Assembly (NCBI RefSeq): GCF_005405445.1
Contig: NZ_BJEB01000008.1
Coordinates: 1 to 47,798, forward strand
Origin: Paucilactobacillus nenjiangensis
GTDB lineage: Bacteria; Bacillota; Bacilli; Lactobacillales; Lactobacillaceae
DNA: 47,798 bases
Reading direction: 5' to 3'
The notes under the pieces were generated by a model that was given only the letters and a program-made list of their open reading frames with translations, was not told the DNA's origin and ran no database searches. Made by a program: the position numbers and the translations under genes. Below, piece after piece: positions 36,207 to 43,576 of this stretch. Position 1 is the first letter of the stretch. Each line of letters opens with the position of its first letter.

Positions 36207-37061
36207 ATGAAGAAAAAATTATTTAAGTTCGTTCTAGCAATCGCGACGGCGTTCACGTTGATTTCAGTTTTACCCGCCGCAACTGCTACCGCACATGCTG
36301 ATACGAACAATTCATCAGTCAGTGCCATCAAGAAACGCGGAACTATTAAAGTAGCTGTATTTGGTGATTTACCACCATACGGTTGGGTTAATAAAGCAGG
36401 AACTCGTAAAGGTTACGATATCGCTCTGGCTAAACAAATCGGTAAAGATTTAGGCGTTAAAGTTAAATACGTACAAGTTAATGCTGATAGCCGTGTGGAC
36501 GCTTTGAATTCAAACAAAGTTGATATTGTGCTTGCTAACTTTACGGTGACTGATGAACGGAAACAAGTCATTGATTTTGCTAACCCATACATGAAGGTTG
36601 CCATTGGGGTTGTTTCAAAGAAGAGTAATCCAATTACCAAGGAAAGCCAATTGAATGGTAAGAAATTGATTGTTAACAAAGGAACAACTGCTGAAACTTA
36701 TTTTGAAAGCAAGAAGAATATCACTGTTCAAAAATACGATTCAAAGACACAACAATTTAATGCTTTGAAGAATGGCCGTGCTTCTGCCTTAGCAGACGAC
36801 AACTCATACTTGTTCGCATGGGTTAAGAACCACAAGAACTATGAAGTTGGGATCAAGACTCTTGGACCTAGCCAATACATTGCACCAGGTATCAAAAAGG
36901 GTAATACTAGCCTGTTGAACTGGACTAATAAAGAAGTTAAGAAGTTAACTAAAGATGGTTTCTTTGAAACAGACTACAAGAATAACTTGAAACAATACTT
37001 TGGTTCAGACATCAAGGCTAGTGACATCGTCTTGGCAAAGGACTATGATTTTAGTAAATAG
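36207..37061 (+). CDS. Secreted PAAT-family amino acid binding protein without a lipobox
   Basis: A 284-residue SBP_bac_3 protein. The signal peptide (KKKLFKFVLAIATAFTLISV followed by LPAATATAHA) ends in an AHA type I cleavage site near residue 31, and no cysteine is present, so the protein is not lipidated by the standard route. The mature part starts VSAIKKRGTIKVAVFGDLPP and has GYDIALAKQIGKDLGVKVKY near 75 and NFTVTDERKQVIDFANPYM near 114, close to cysteine/glutamate-type PAAT binding proteins. A TTTGGAGGA site precedes the ATG at 36207. Confidence 0.85.
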   Translation: MKKKLFKFVLAIATAFTLISVLPAATATAHADTNNSSVSAIKKRGTIKVAVFGDLPPYGWVNKAGTRKGYDIALAKQIGKDLGVKVKYVQVNADSRVDALNSNKVDIVLANFTVTDERKQVIDFANPYMKVAIGVVSKKSNPITKESQLNGKKLIVNKGTTAETYFESKKNITVQKYDSKTQQFNALKNGRASALADDNSYLFAWVKNHKNYEVGIKTLGPSQYIAPGIKKGNTSLLNWTNKEVKKLTKDGFFETDYKNNLKQYFGSDIKASDIVLAKDYDFSK

Positions 37062-37119
37062 AGTGATGAAAATACCTATTTTGGAAAATTAATTTCATTT
37101 CAGACCGGAGGATATCAAT

Positions 37120-37272
37120 ATGTTACAAAAACTATTGAATTACTTTAAGCAAGCCAGCTTGTATGTGGCTGACAGTACCTATGGTGAAAATGTTGAACCG
37201 TTATCTGCTGATGATCAATTGGCAATTAACCTGTTATTCAACGAAGAAATTAAGTTAACAACACTGAGATAA
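37120..37272 (+). CDS. Small protein of 50 residues, unknown family
   Basis: The ATG at 37120 follows CCGGAGG at an eight-base spacing. The product begins MLQKLLNYFKQASLYVADST and ends in LLFNEEIKLTTLR. It has a basic amphipathic N-terminal helix, an acidic middle (GENVEPLSADDQ) and a second helix, with no membrane segment. The frameshifted gene at 32692 is its paralogue. It is the last gene before the terminator of the T-box 3 unit. A role as a small partner of the transporter or of a PLP enzyme is possible, but no function is known to me. Confidence 0.68.
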   Translation: MLQKLLNYFKQASLYVADSTYGENVEPLSADDQLAINLLFNEEIKLTTLR

Positions 37273-37284
37273 ATGTATCAAATT

Positions 37285-37315
37285 AAGCTAACCGTCATTG
37301 GGTTAGCTTTTTTTT
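37285..37315 (+). terminator. Rho-independent terminator of the T-box 3 unit
   Basis: AAGCTAACC (37285-37293) pairs with GGGTTAGCTT (37300-37309) and runs into eight T, 13 bases after the small ORF. Confidence 0.9.
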
Positions 37316-37453
37316 GTATTCTTTACATTATTAAGAGAAGATTAAAATTTGATTTGAAAAATTAAGTTGATGGTGCTACTATTGTTCTTATATCTTTAAT
37401 TAGACATAGTAATTTATTTTAAGTACACATAGAAAAGGGGACGATCAATTATG

Positions 37454-38542
37454 ATGTCACAAAGTGGACCACAACGATATATTTCTGATAACGAGGCGTA
37501 TGATGTCTTACCAACTTTTGCGGAAGAACTCGGGGTTAAACGCGTGTTATTCTTACATGGTGACAAGTCATTAGCAGCAGCTGCACCTTATTTACCAGAT
37601 TTATCGAAAAACTTTGATGTGACGGATGTCCCATTTAGCGGTGAATGTTCATATGATGAGATTGATCGAATCAAAGCAATTGCCAAAGAAAACGATGTTC
37701 AAATGGTGATTGGCCTTGGCGGAGGGAAAGTTTTGGATACTGCCAAGAGTGCAACTACTGGTACACACCTGTATCTTGTTTTGATGCCAACATTGGCCAG
37801 CAACTGTGCACCCTGGTCAGCTTTGAGCGTACATTATAAGGAAAATGGTGAACATATCGATCATCAAATCTATAAAGAAACTGCAAACTTGATGCTTTTG
37901 AATCCTAAAGTAATCCTCAATTCACCAATTAATTATTTTGTGGCTGGAATTGCCGATACGTTAGCTAAATTCTATGAATCAGAACTGATTTTTGATAATT
38001 TAAAACCGGAAGAATTCACGGTGGCTCTGATGATGTCGCGTCAGAATGCTATTAATTGTAAAGAAGTGCTGTTACGCGATGGCCTTGGTGCCATTGAAGA
38101 TATGAAGAACGGTGAATTAACGCATCGTTGGCGTAATGTTGCTGAAACTATTATTGTGACTGCTGGAACTGTTGGTGGCTGGGGCGATGAATATGGCCGC
38201 GCTACGGGTGCCCACTCAGTTCATGATGCTTTGACGTTATATCCTCAAACGGGTAACTTGTTACATGGTGAAAAAGTTGGCTATGGAATTTTGGTGCTTC
38301 TAATGATGGAAGATAAGCTAGATTCATTTAATGAACTACTACCAATGTTCCGTGAGATGGGTGTTCCAACCAATTTTGCTGAATTAAACTTACCTGATTT
38401 TAGCGATGAAGATATTGACGCTTTGGCTACTGAGGCAACGACTGAAGAAAAAATGATTCACTTCATGCCAATGGAAGTTAGTGCACAACTAGTTAAAGTT
38501 GCCATGCTAAAAATGGAAGTAGTCGCTAAACAAACTGCCTAA
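37454..38542 (+). CDS. Iron-containing/GldA-family dehydrogenase, HcxA (YbdH)-like
   Basis: A 362-residue protein of the glycerol dehydrogenase branch. The NAD-binding GLGGGKVLDTAK is near residue 92. Metal ligands are expected in AGIADTLAKFYE (Asp near 172), GAHSVHDAL (His near 256) and LLHGEKVGYG (His near 273). The sequence is nearer to E. coli YbdH/HcxA, a 2-oxo-acid reductase, than to true glycerol dehydrogenase. In E. coli ybdH is next to a methionine aminotransferase gene, so reduction of 4-methylthio-2-oxobutyrate or 2-oxobutyrate is a reasonable guess. Two ATGs in a row follow AAAGGGG; the second (37454) is equally possible as start. Confidence 0.77.
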   Translation: MSQSGPQRYISDNEAYDVLPTFAEELGVKRVLFLHGDKSLAAAAPYLPDLSKNFDVTDVPFSGECSYDEIDRIKAIAKENDVQMVIGLGGGKVLDTAKSATTGTHLYLVLMPTLASNCAPWSALSVHYKENGEHIDHQIYKETANLMLLNPKVILNSPINYFVAGIADTLAKFYESELIFDNLKPEEFTVALMMSRQNAINCKEVLLRDGLGAIEDMKNGELTHRWRNVAETIIVTAGTVGGWGDEYGRATGAHSVHDALTLYPQTGNLLHGEKVGYGILVLLMMEDKLDSFNELLPMFREMGVPTNFAELNLPDFSDEDIDALATEATTEEKMIHFMPMEVSAQLVKVAMLKMEVVAKQTA

Positions 38543-38547
38543 ACAAT

Positions 38548-38594
38548 TTAATAAACGTCCCTGTCGAGCCCATCGTCAGAGGCGTTTTTATTAA
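38548..38594 (+). terminator. Probable terminator of the dehydrogenase gene
   Basis: TTAATAAACG pairs with CGTTTTTATTAA with two unpaired T. The large loop is GC-rich and could extend the stem through GTCC/GAGGC. It is moderate in quality. Confidence 0.5.
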
Positions 38595-38652
38595 CTTTCG
38601 TGTCGACAAAATTTGTATAATGACGGTAATAAATTGAAATGGGGATAATGGG

Positions 38653-39087
38653 ATGAATCGAATTAATATTATTTGTGTTGGGGTGCATGATATGAAACGT
38701 TCATTGGCTTTTTATAAAGCTATTGGATTTCAGACGTTTGAAAAAGGAAATCAACCACCAATCGTATTTTTTAATAATCAGGGTAGCAAGTTAGAATTAT
38801 TTCCAATTAATGATTTAGCAAAGGATATCAATGAAGTAAATCCACCGGCATTAAGTAATGGCGGCTTTTATGGCATTACTTTAGCGGCAAATGGCAAGTC
38901 GGAAGCAGAAGTTGATGCAATGTTTCAACTGGTTCTGCAAGCTGGTGGGAAGATTATTAAGGAACCGACGCAGGCTGATTGGGGTGGGTACAGTGGCTAC
39001 TTTACTGATCCAGATGGATATTATTGGGAATTAGCGTTCGGACCGGATTGGGAGTTTGACGATAATGAAATGTTAGTCATCAAATAA
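38653..39087 (+). CDS. VOC-superfamily (glyoxalase-like) protein
   Basis: A 144-residue protein with two beta-alpha-beta-beta-beta modules. The first starts INIICVGVHDMKRSLAFYKAIGFQ and the second has FYGITLAANGKSEAEVDAMF, ending in GYSGYFTDPDGYYWELAFGP, the usual VOC finish with a metal-ligand Glu. Members include glyoxalase I, fosfomycin/bleomycin resistance proteins and dioxygenases; the specific role cannot be assigned. It is probably a single-gene unit with a GGGGATA site before the ATG. Confidence 0.78.
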   Translation: MNRINIICVGVHDMKRSLAFYKAIGFQTFEKGNQPPIVFFNNQGSKLELFPINDLAKDINEVNPPALSNGGFYGITLAANGKSEAEVDAMFQLVLQAGGKIIKEPTQADWGGYSGYFTDPDGYYWELAFGPDWEFDDNEMLVIK

Positions 39088-39137
39088 GCTTGCTTTGTGC
39101 AAAATAACTTCAATTTGGCAAAAATTACATTTTAGTA

Positions 39138-39166
39138 TTGACATTACATTAAAGGTTGATTAAAAT
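39138..39166 (+). promoter_or_regulatory. Promoter of T-box unit 4
   Basis: A consensus TTGACA (39138-39143), a 17-base spacer and TAAAAT (39161-39166). Confidence 0.75.
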
Positions 39167-39173
39167 TGGGGTT

Positions 39174-39482
39174 ATCAAATTAATAGTTAATTAGAACGTG
39201 ATGAAGAGATGAGTAAATTCTTGAGTCTATGTAGAGAGCTTTCGGTTGGTGAAAGGAAGCTAGACGATGAATTGAAGATGGTCTCCAATGTTAGTGCTGA
39301 TGAGGTTAAGCTAAGTCAGTACCGAAGTGGTGCTCGTTACCGATACCAGGTCATAATGGATGAGACGTCATCTTTTGCGACTTACCGAGGTTACTTTTGT
39401 GAGAAAGTGACAAATTAAGGTGGTACCACGAGTATTAGCTCGTCCTTTACTTATTTATTTAAGTAGGACGGGCTATTTTTTT
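39174..39482 (+). promoter_or_regulatory. Met T-box leader 4 (second metQNI unit)
   Basis: It is more divergent than leaders 1-3 but has all the parts. AGTA is at 39212-39215. An AATTC/GAATT helix is followed directly by the specifier loop GAAGATGG (39274-39281, ATG 39278-39280), and GAGA/TCTC closes the base. The upper loop is CGGTTGGTGAAAGG. The T-box AAGGTGGTACCACG lies at 39417-39430. The terminator pairs AGCTCGTCCT with AGGACGGGCT, with a T-run to 39482. A short frame across 39209-39418 is part of this RNA, not a gene. Confidence 0.9.
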
Positions 39483-39490
39483 GTGGACAG

Positions 39491-39601
39491 AGTGCGATTC
39501 GACTCGGATAATTCACGAGGATTAACGTAGATAATTAATGATTTCGTTCTTGGAAATCTAATTATCTGGGTTAACCGGAATGAATTGAGTCGAAGAGCAC
39601 G
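39491..39601 (+). repeat. Double-stem structured repeat, copy 7 (between T-box 4 and metQ)
   Basis: It starts AGTGCGATTC and ends GAGCACG. The outer stem pairs TTCGACTC (39498-39505) with GAGTCGAA (39587-39594), and AATTCA with TGAATT. The inner stem pairs AGATAATTA with TAATTATCT, and GATTTC with GAAATC. The junction motifs are GATTAACGTAGATAATT and ATCTGGGTTAACCGGA, a variant of the family motif. It lies in the untranslated leader of metQ, after the T-box terminator. Confidence 0.75.
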
Positions 39602-39701
39602 TTTACTCAATCCAGCTCGAACCAGCACTCATTTTATTTAACCAGGAACATCTTTCATCACAGTAGGTCATTAACTTAAAAATTTTTTGGAGGAATTGTA
39701 T

Positions 39702-40538
39702 ATGTCAAAAGCAAAATTATTTAAACGTTTAGCTGTTTTATCAGCGGTTGCATTTATTACTTTGGGAGCATTAGCAGGTTGTGGTAAATCATCAAAAAGT
39801 GACGAACTAAGCACTAAATCAATCACAATTGGTGTTACCGGTGGACCACATGAACAAATTGCACAACAAGTGAAAAAATTAGCTGCAAAAGATGGCTTAA
39901 AAATTAAAATCAAGGTGTTCTCAGATTACAATACGCCTAACTCAGCCTTGAGTTCAGGTGATTTGGACGCCAACAGTTACCAAACGATTCCATTCTTGAA
40001 AGCACAAGAAAAAGCTAAGAGCTACAAGTTCGATAACGCTTTTGAAACAGTGGCTTTCCCAATGGGTATCTACTCAAACACATTAAAGAACTTGGATGAC
40101 TTGAAGGATGGCGATTCAATTGCCGTTCCTAATGATCCAGCCAACGAAACACGTGCCTTGGAACTATTCCAAAAAGCCGGTGTGTTGAAGATTAAAAAGG
40201 GTGTTGGACAAAACGCAACCAAGAACACAATTGCATCAAATCCAAAGCACTTGAAGATTGTTGAATTGGATGCTGCCCAATTGCCTAAGCAACTTGGCGA
40301 AGTTACCGCCGCTGCCATCAACACGAACTATGCATACTCAGCTGGCCTCACCATCAAAGGTAATGCCATTTATCACGAAAAATTAACTAACAATCCATAT
40401 CCAAACATCTTCGTTGTTAAGTCAGGTCACAAAGACGATAAGGTTGTTAAACAACTCGACAAATATTACCACTCACAAACAATCAAAAACTACATCACTA
40501 AGACATTTGGCGGTTCAGTTGTGATTGCGGGTAAATAA
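39702..40538 (+). CDS. metQ: Methionine-binding lipoprotein (second copy)
   Basis: A 278-residue NlpA/MetQ-family protein. The signal peptide ends in the lipobox LAGC (Cys27), so the protein is lipidated. The mature part has TIGVTGGPHEQIAQQVKKLA, DANSYQTIPFL near residue 90, and SIAVPNDPANETRALELFQKAGVL near 140, all typical of MetQ. It differs from the first MetQ in the island in its anchor. The ATG at 39702 follows TTTTGGAGGA. Two structured repeats separate it from metN. Confidence 0.92.
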   Translation: MSKAKLFKRLAVLSAVAFITLGALAGCGKSSKSDELSTKSITIGVTGGPHEQIAQQVKKLAAKDGLKIKIKVFSDYNTPNSALSSGDLDANSYQTIPFLKAQEKAKSYKFDNAFETVAFPMGIYSNTLKNLDDLKDGDSIAVPNDPANETRALELFQKAGVLKIKKGVGQNATKNTIASNPKHLKIVELDAAQLPKQLGEVTAAAINTNYAYSAGLTIKGNAIYHEKLTNNPYPNIFVVKSGHKDDKVVKQLDKYYHSQTIKNYITKTFGGSVVIAGK

Positions 40539-40541
40539 TAT

Positions 40542-40664
40542 AGTGATTCAAAAATCGGGCAATTTGAGAGCTTCTAGCCTAGATTGATGAATGGTTACGA
40601 TTTTTAGCAAACGAATCAATCGTAGCTAGATGAACAAATTGATTTTGGAATCCGGATTAAAGAT
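40542..40664 (+). repeat. Double-stem structured repeat, copy 8 (between metQ and metN)
   Basis: It begins AGTGATTC four bases after the metQ stop and ends GGAATCCGGATTAAAGAT. Outer pairs are GATTC with GAATC, AAATC with GATTT and AATTTG with CAAATT. Inner pairs are CTAGCCTAGATTGAT with the ATCAATCGTAGCTAG region. The 3' junction GCTAGATGAAC is a variant of the family motif. The tail CCGGATTAAAGATAGTG (40652-40668) is repeated exactly at 40769-40785, at the end of copy 9. Confidence 0.7.
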
Positions 40665-40788
40665 AGTGCTGAGCAACCCGAACAGCTTACGAGTATAACG
40701 AAAAATATTAGAGAACTCGAAGAGGTCGATAAATATTTAAGTTAGACGGAGTGAGTTGGGTTGGGAAGCCGGATTAAAGATAGTGATT
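40665..40788 (+). repeat. Double-stem structured repeat, copy 9 (tandem with copy 8)
   Basis: It begins AGTGCTGAGC. Outer pairs are CAACCC with GGGTTG and AAC with GTT, closed by GC/GC. The inner stem pairs AAATATT with AATATTT around a purine-rich loop. The junctions ACGAGTATAACGAAA and AAGTTAGACGGAG match copies 1 and 5 closely. A third start (AGTGATTGAAAAGCGTCAC, 40781-40799) follows but is not completed. Confidence 0.75.
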
Positions 40789-40915
40789 GAAAAGCGTCAC
40801 TACACAACCTTTGCAAAATGAACATTAAAACAAAACAGCAACGTATTTAGCGCTGATGTTTTGCCAGTTATTCATACTAAAACTTTGTACTACTGAATTA
40901 AGGAGGATATCCAGT

Positions 40916-41938
40916 TTGATTGAATTTAAAAATGTATCGAAGACCTTCAGGGGTCAACAAAAAAATCAACACGTGCGTGCCGTAGAGAACGTTTCTTTTA
41001 AGGTAGCCGATGGAGAAATTTACGGTGTCATGGGATATTCTGGAGCCGGTAAGAGTACATTGATTCGGATGATTAATGGTTTGGAAAAACCAACCGATGG
41101 AGATGTAATTGTGGATGGCGAATCGGTTGCCGATTTATCAAAGAAAGAATTGCTCCAGCTACGTCGAAAAATTGGAATGATTTTTCAAAGTTATAATTTG
41201 CTGGTCACCGCGACAGTGGCCCAGAACATTATCTTGCCTTTAACGCTAGAAGGATTGGATAAGACCGAAGCCGAACAACGCGCTGAAAAGTATTTAAAAA
41301 TTGTCGATTTGTGGGACAAACGCGATAGCTATCCTGCTCAGTTGTCTGGCGGGCAACGTCAACGGGTGGCGGTGGCACGGGCTTTAGCACATGAACCCAA
41401 GATTTTACTTTCTGACGAGGCCACCAGTGCCTTAGATCCAGAAACAACAGAATCGATTTTATCGTTACTATTGAAAATCAATCAGGAATTAGGGATTACT
41501 ATTTTCTTGATTACTCATGAAATGAACGTGATTCAACGAGTTTGTGATCGAGTGGCTGTCCTCGATGCTGGTGTAATTGCTGAAGAAGGGCCAGTGGTCG
41601 ATGTGTTCACCCAGCCTAAGCAAGGGATTACCCGCAAGTTTGCTGGTGTTTCAGATACTCTAGGCGTTCCACGCGATATTTTAAAGCCTTACGCAGAAAA
41701 GCATCGTTTGATTTCACTTCAATTTGTGGGACAAACTGCCAATGAGCCATTATTGGCACAAGTTCAAGACAAGTTTGAAGTCACTCCAGATATCTTAGCT
41801 GGTAGCATGGGTTACATGAAACGTGAACCATACGGTCGTCTATTAGTTTACTTAAAAGCTGATCAACAAGACCAGTTTGATGGAGCATTGGAATTTATTC
41901 GGAGTCAAGATGTGCACGTTGAGGAGGTTGAAATATAA
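40916..41938 (+). CDS. metN: Methionine ABC transporter ATPase (second copy)
   Basis: A 340-residue MetN: Walker A GYSGAGKST near residue 40, Q-loop MIFQSYNLL, signature LSGGQRQRVAVARAL, and Walker B ILLSDEATSALDPE. A C-terminal NIL domain (about residues 265-340, RLISLQFVGQTANEPLLAQV onward) binds methionine. The start is a TTG with AGGAGG nine bases upstream. The upstream in-frame codons have no such site. It is coupled to metI by a one-base overlap. Confidence 0.93.
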   Translation: MIEFKNVSKTFRGQQKNQHVRAVENVSFKVADGEIYGVMGYSGAGKSTLIRMINGLEKPTDGDVIVDGESVADLSKKELLQLRRKIGMIFQSYNLLVTATVAQNIILPLTLEGLDKTEAEQRAEKYLKIVDLWDKRDSYPAQLSGGQRQRVAVARALAHEPKILLSDEATSALDPETTESILSLLLKINQELGITIFLITHEMNVIQRVCDRVAVLDAGVIAEEGPVVDVFTQPKQGITRKFAGVSDTLGVPRDILKPYAEKHRLISLQFVGQTANEPLLAQVQDKFEVTPDILAGSMGYMKREPYGRLLVYLKADQQDQFDGALEFIRSQDVHVEEVEI

Positions 41939-42600
41939 TGTCAGACTTTATTACAAACTGGGGAAACGTCATCTGGGAAGCCTTAGGACAAACCTTAGCC
42001 ATGACCTCAATCACATTCGTGATTTCAATTATCGTCGGAATTCCAATTGGTGTTTTATTGGTAGTCACGCGCTTTGATGGATTGCATCCAAACCGCACCG
42101 TCTATTCAATTTCCAACTGGGTCATTAATATTCTGCGGTCGTTGCCCTTTATCATTTTGCTATTCCTAATTTTACCGGTGACTAAAATTGTTGCTGGAAC
42201 TACGATTGGGATTCGTGGTGTGGTCTTACCATTAGTTGTTTACGCTGCACCATATATTGGTCGGTTAGTAGAATCTTCTTTACTTGAAATTGACCCTGGA
42301 ACGATTGAAGCCTTCCGTTCCATGGGTATTAGTAATAGTAAAATTATCTGGCGCGTGATGGTTCGTGAAGCGCGAGGTAGTATTATTCGTGATTTAACGA
42401 TTGCAGCCATTGGACTAATCGGTGCTACTGCCATGGCTGGACTTGTCGGTGCTGGTGGGTTGGGTGATATTGCTTACCAATACGGATTCCAACGTTATCA
42501 ACCTGATGTTATGTATGCCACAATTATTATTTTGATTGTGCTGGTTCAAATTCTACAATCAGTTGGCAATGTCATTTCAGCTAGATTGAAAAAAGATTAA
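41938..42600 (+). CDS. metI: Methionine ABC transporter permease (second copy)
   Basis: A 220-residue MetI with five membrane segments. The coupling loop reads EAFRSMGISNSKIIWRVMVRE (about 122-142) and the last part has TAMAGLVGAGGLGDIAYQYG. It overlaps the metN stop by one base (TAATG) and has GAGGTTG upstream inside metN. Confidence 0.94.
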   Translation: MSDFITNWGNVIWEALGQTLAMTSITFVISIIVGIPIGVLLVVTRFDGLHPNRTVYSISNWVINILRSLPFIILLFLILPVTKIVAGTTIGIRGVVLPLVVYAAPYIGRLVESSLLEIDPGTIEAFRSMGISNSKIIWRVMVREARGSIIRDLTIAAIGLIGATAMAGLVGAGGLGDIAYQYGFQRYQPDVMYATIIILIVLVQILQSVGNVISARLKKD

Positions 42601-42620
42601 AGTAACTTATTTTAAAAAAT

Positions 42621-42656
42621 CACAAAGCCGAAAGTATAGAAAGTAAGGCTTTGTGT
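42621..42656. terminator. Hairpin after the second metI
   Basis: CACAAAGCC (42621-42629) pairs perfectly with GGCTTTGTG (42647-42655). No T-run follows on the plus strand, while one is present on the minus-strand side. It may weaken rather than stop the metQNI transcript, leaving mtnU and mtnE partly under T-box 4. Confidence 0.5.
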
Positions 42657-42723
42657 GTACATAGTGAGAGTTAAGCATTAAAATGTGTGAAAATTGATAT
42701 TCAGATTCAGGAGGCAAAATATT

Positions 42724-43509
42724 ATGAGCATTAAAGTGGGACTTGCACAAATCGATGTATCTTTTGGTCAGACGGACGAAAATTTTGAGCGAGTGGAAAA
42801 GTTTGTCGCACAAGCTGCGAAACAGCAGGTTGATGTGGTTGTATTTCCTGAAATGTGGAATACGGGCTACGCACTGACTGAATTAGATCAGTTGGCTGAC
42901 CGTGATGGCGCACACACTAAAGAACTCTTATCTAAATTAGCCAAACAATATCACGTTAATATTGTCGGTGGATCAGTCTCGACTAACCGTAACGGTCATT
43001 TTTACAATACGAGTTATATTTTTGATAGTGAAGGCCAACTGGTAAGCCAATACGATAAGGTCCATTTATTCGGACTGATGCATGAAGAACAATTTATCAC
43101 GGCTGGTGCTGCTAAAAATCAATTTACTTTGGCTGGAGTTCTAAGCGCAGGCGTAATTTGTTACGATATCCGTTTCCCAGAATGGTTGCGAACAAATGCC
43201 CTTGGTGGAGCAAAAATTATTTACGTCTCCGCTGAATGGCCAGAATCACGAATTAAGCAATGGGAAACTTTACTGGCCGCTCGCGCTATTGAAAATCAAG
43301 CGTTCGTTGTCGCAGTTAACCGGGTCGGTAATGATCCTGATAATCATTTTAGTGGTCATTCACAAGTGATTGACCCACTCGGAAATGTCGTGCTTGATGC
43401 TGGTGAAGATGAGGCCCTGGTCACCACTGAATTTGATTTTGATCAAATTGATCAAGTTCGCGGCTCAATTCCAGTGTTTGATGATCGCCGCCCAGAACTA
43501 TATGAATAA
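42724..43509 (+). CDS. mtnU: Carbon-nitrogen hydrolase, omega-amidase (MtnU-like)
   Basis: A 261-residue nitrilase-superfamily enzyme with the Glu-Lys-Cys triad: E43 in VFPEMW, K112 in YDKVHLF and C146 in GVICYDIRFPEW. It lies directly before an MtnE-type glutamine transaminase, as in B. subtilis (ykrU-ykrV). There the paired enzyme hydrolyses 2-oxoglutaramate, the product formed from glutamine, and so pulls transamination forward. The ATG at 42724 follows CAGGAGG; an upstream in-frame ATG has no ribosome site. Confidence 0.87.
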   Translation: MSIKVGLAQIDVSFGQTDENFERVEKFVAQAAKQQVDVVVFPEMWNTGYALTELDQLADRDGAHTKELLSKLAKQYHVNIVGGSVSTNRNGHFYNTSYIFDSEGQLVSQYDKVHLFGLMHEEQFITAGAAKNQFTLAGVLSAGVICYDIRFPEWLRTNALGGAKIIYVSAEWPESRIKQWETLLAARAIENQAFVVAVNRVGNDPDNHFSGHSQVIDPLGNVVLDAGEDEALVTTEFDFDQIDQVRGSIPVFDDRRPELYE

Positions 43510-43576
43510 AAGAGTGTGATTCAAATTGAAGTGAACGTTTAAATAGCAGCATTAATAAATTTTAGGAGATGCAGAA

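Noticed and set aside
39209-39418. A 69-codon frame on the plus strand
   Set aside because: It lies wholly inside T-box leader 4 and covers its specifier loop and stems, so it is an accidental frame in a structured RNA.
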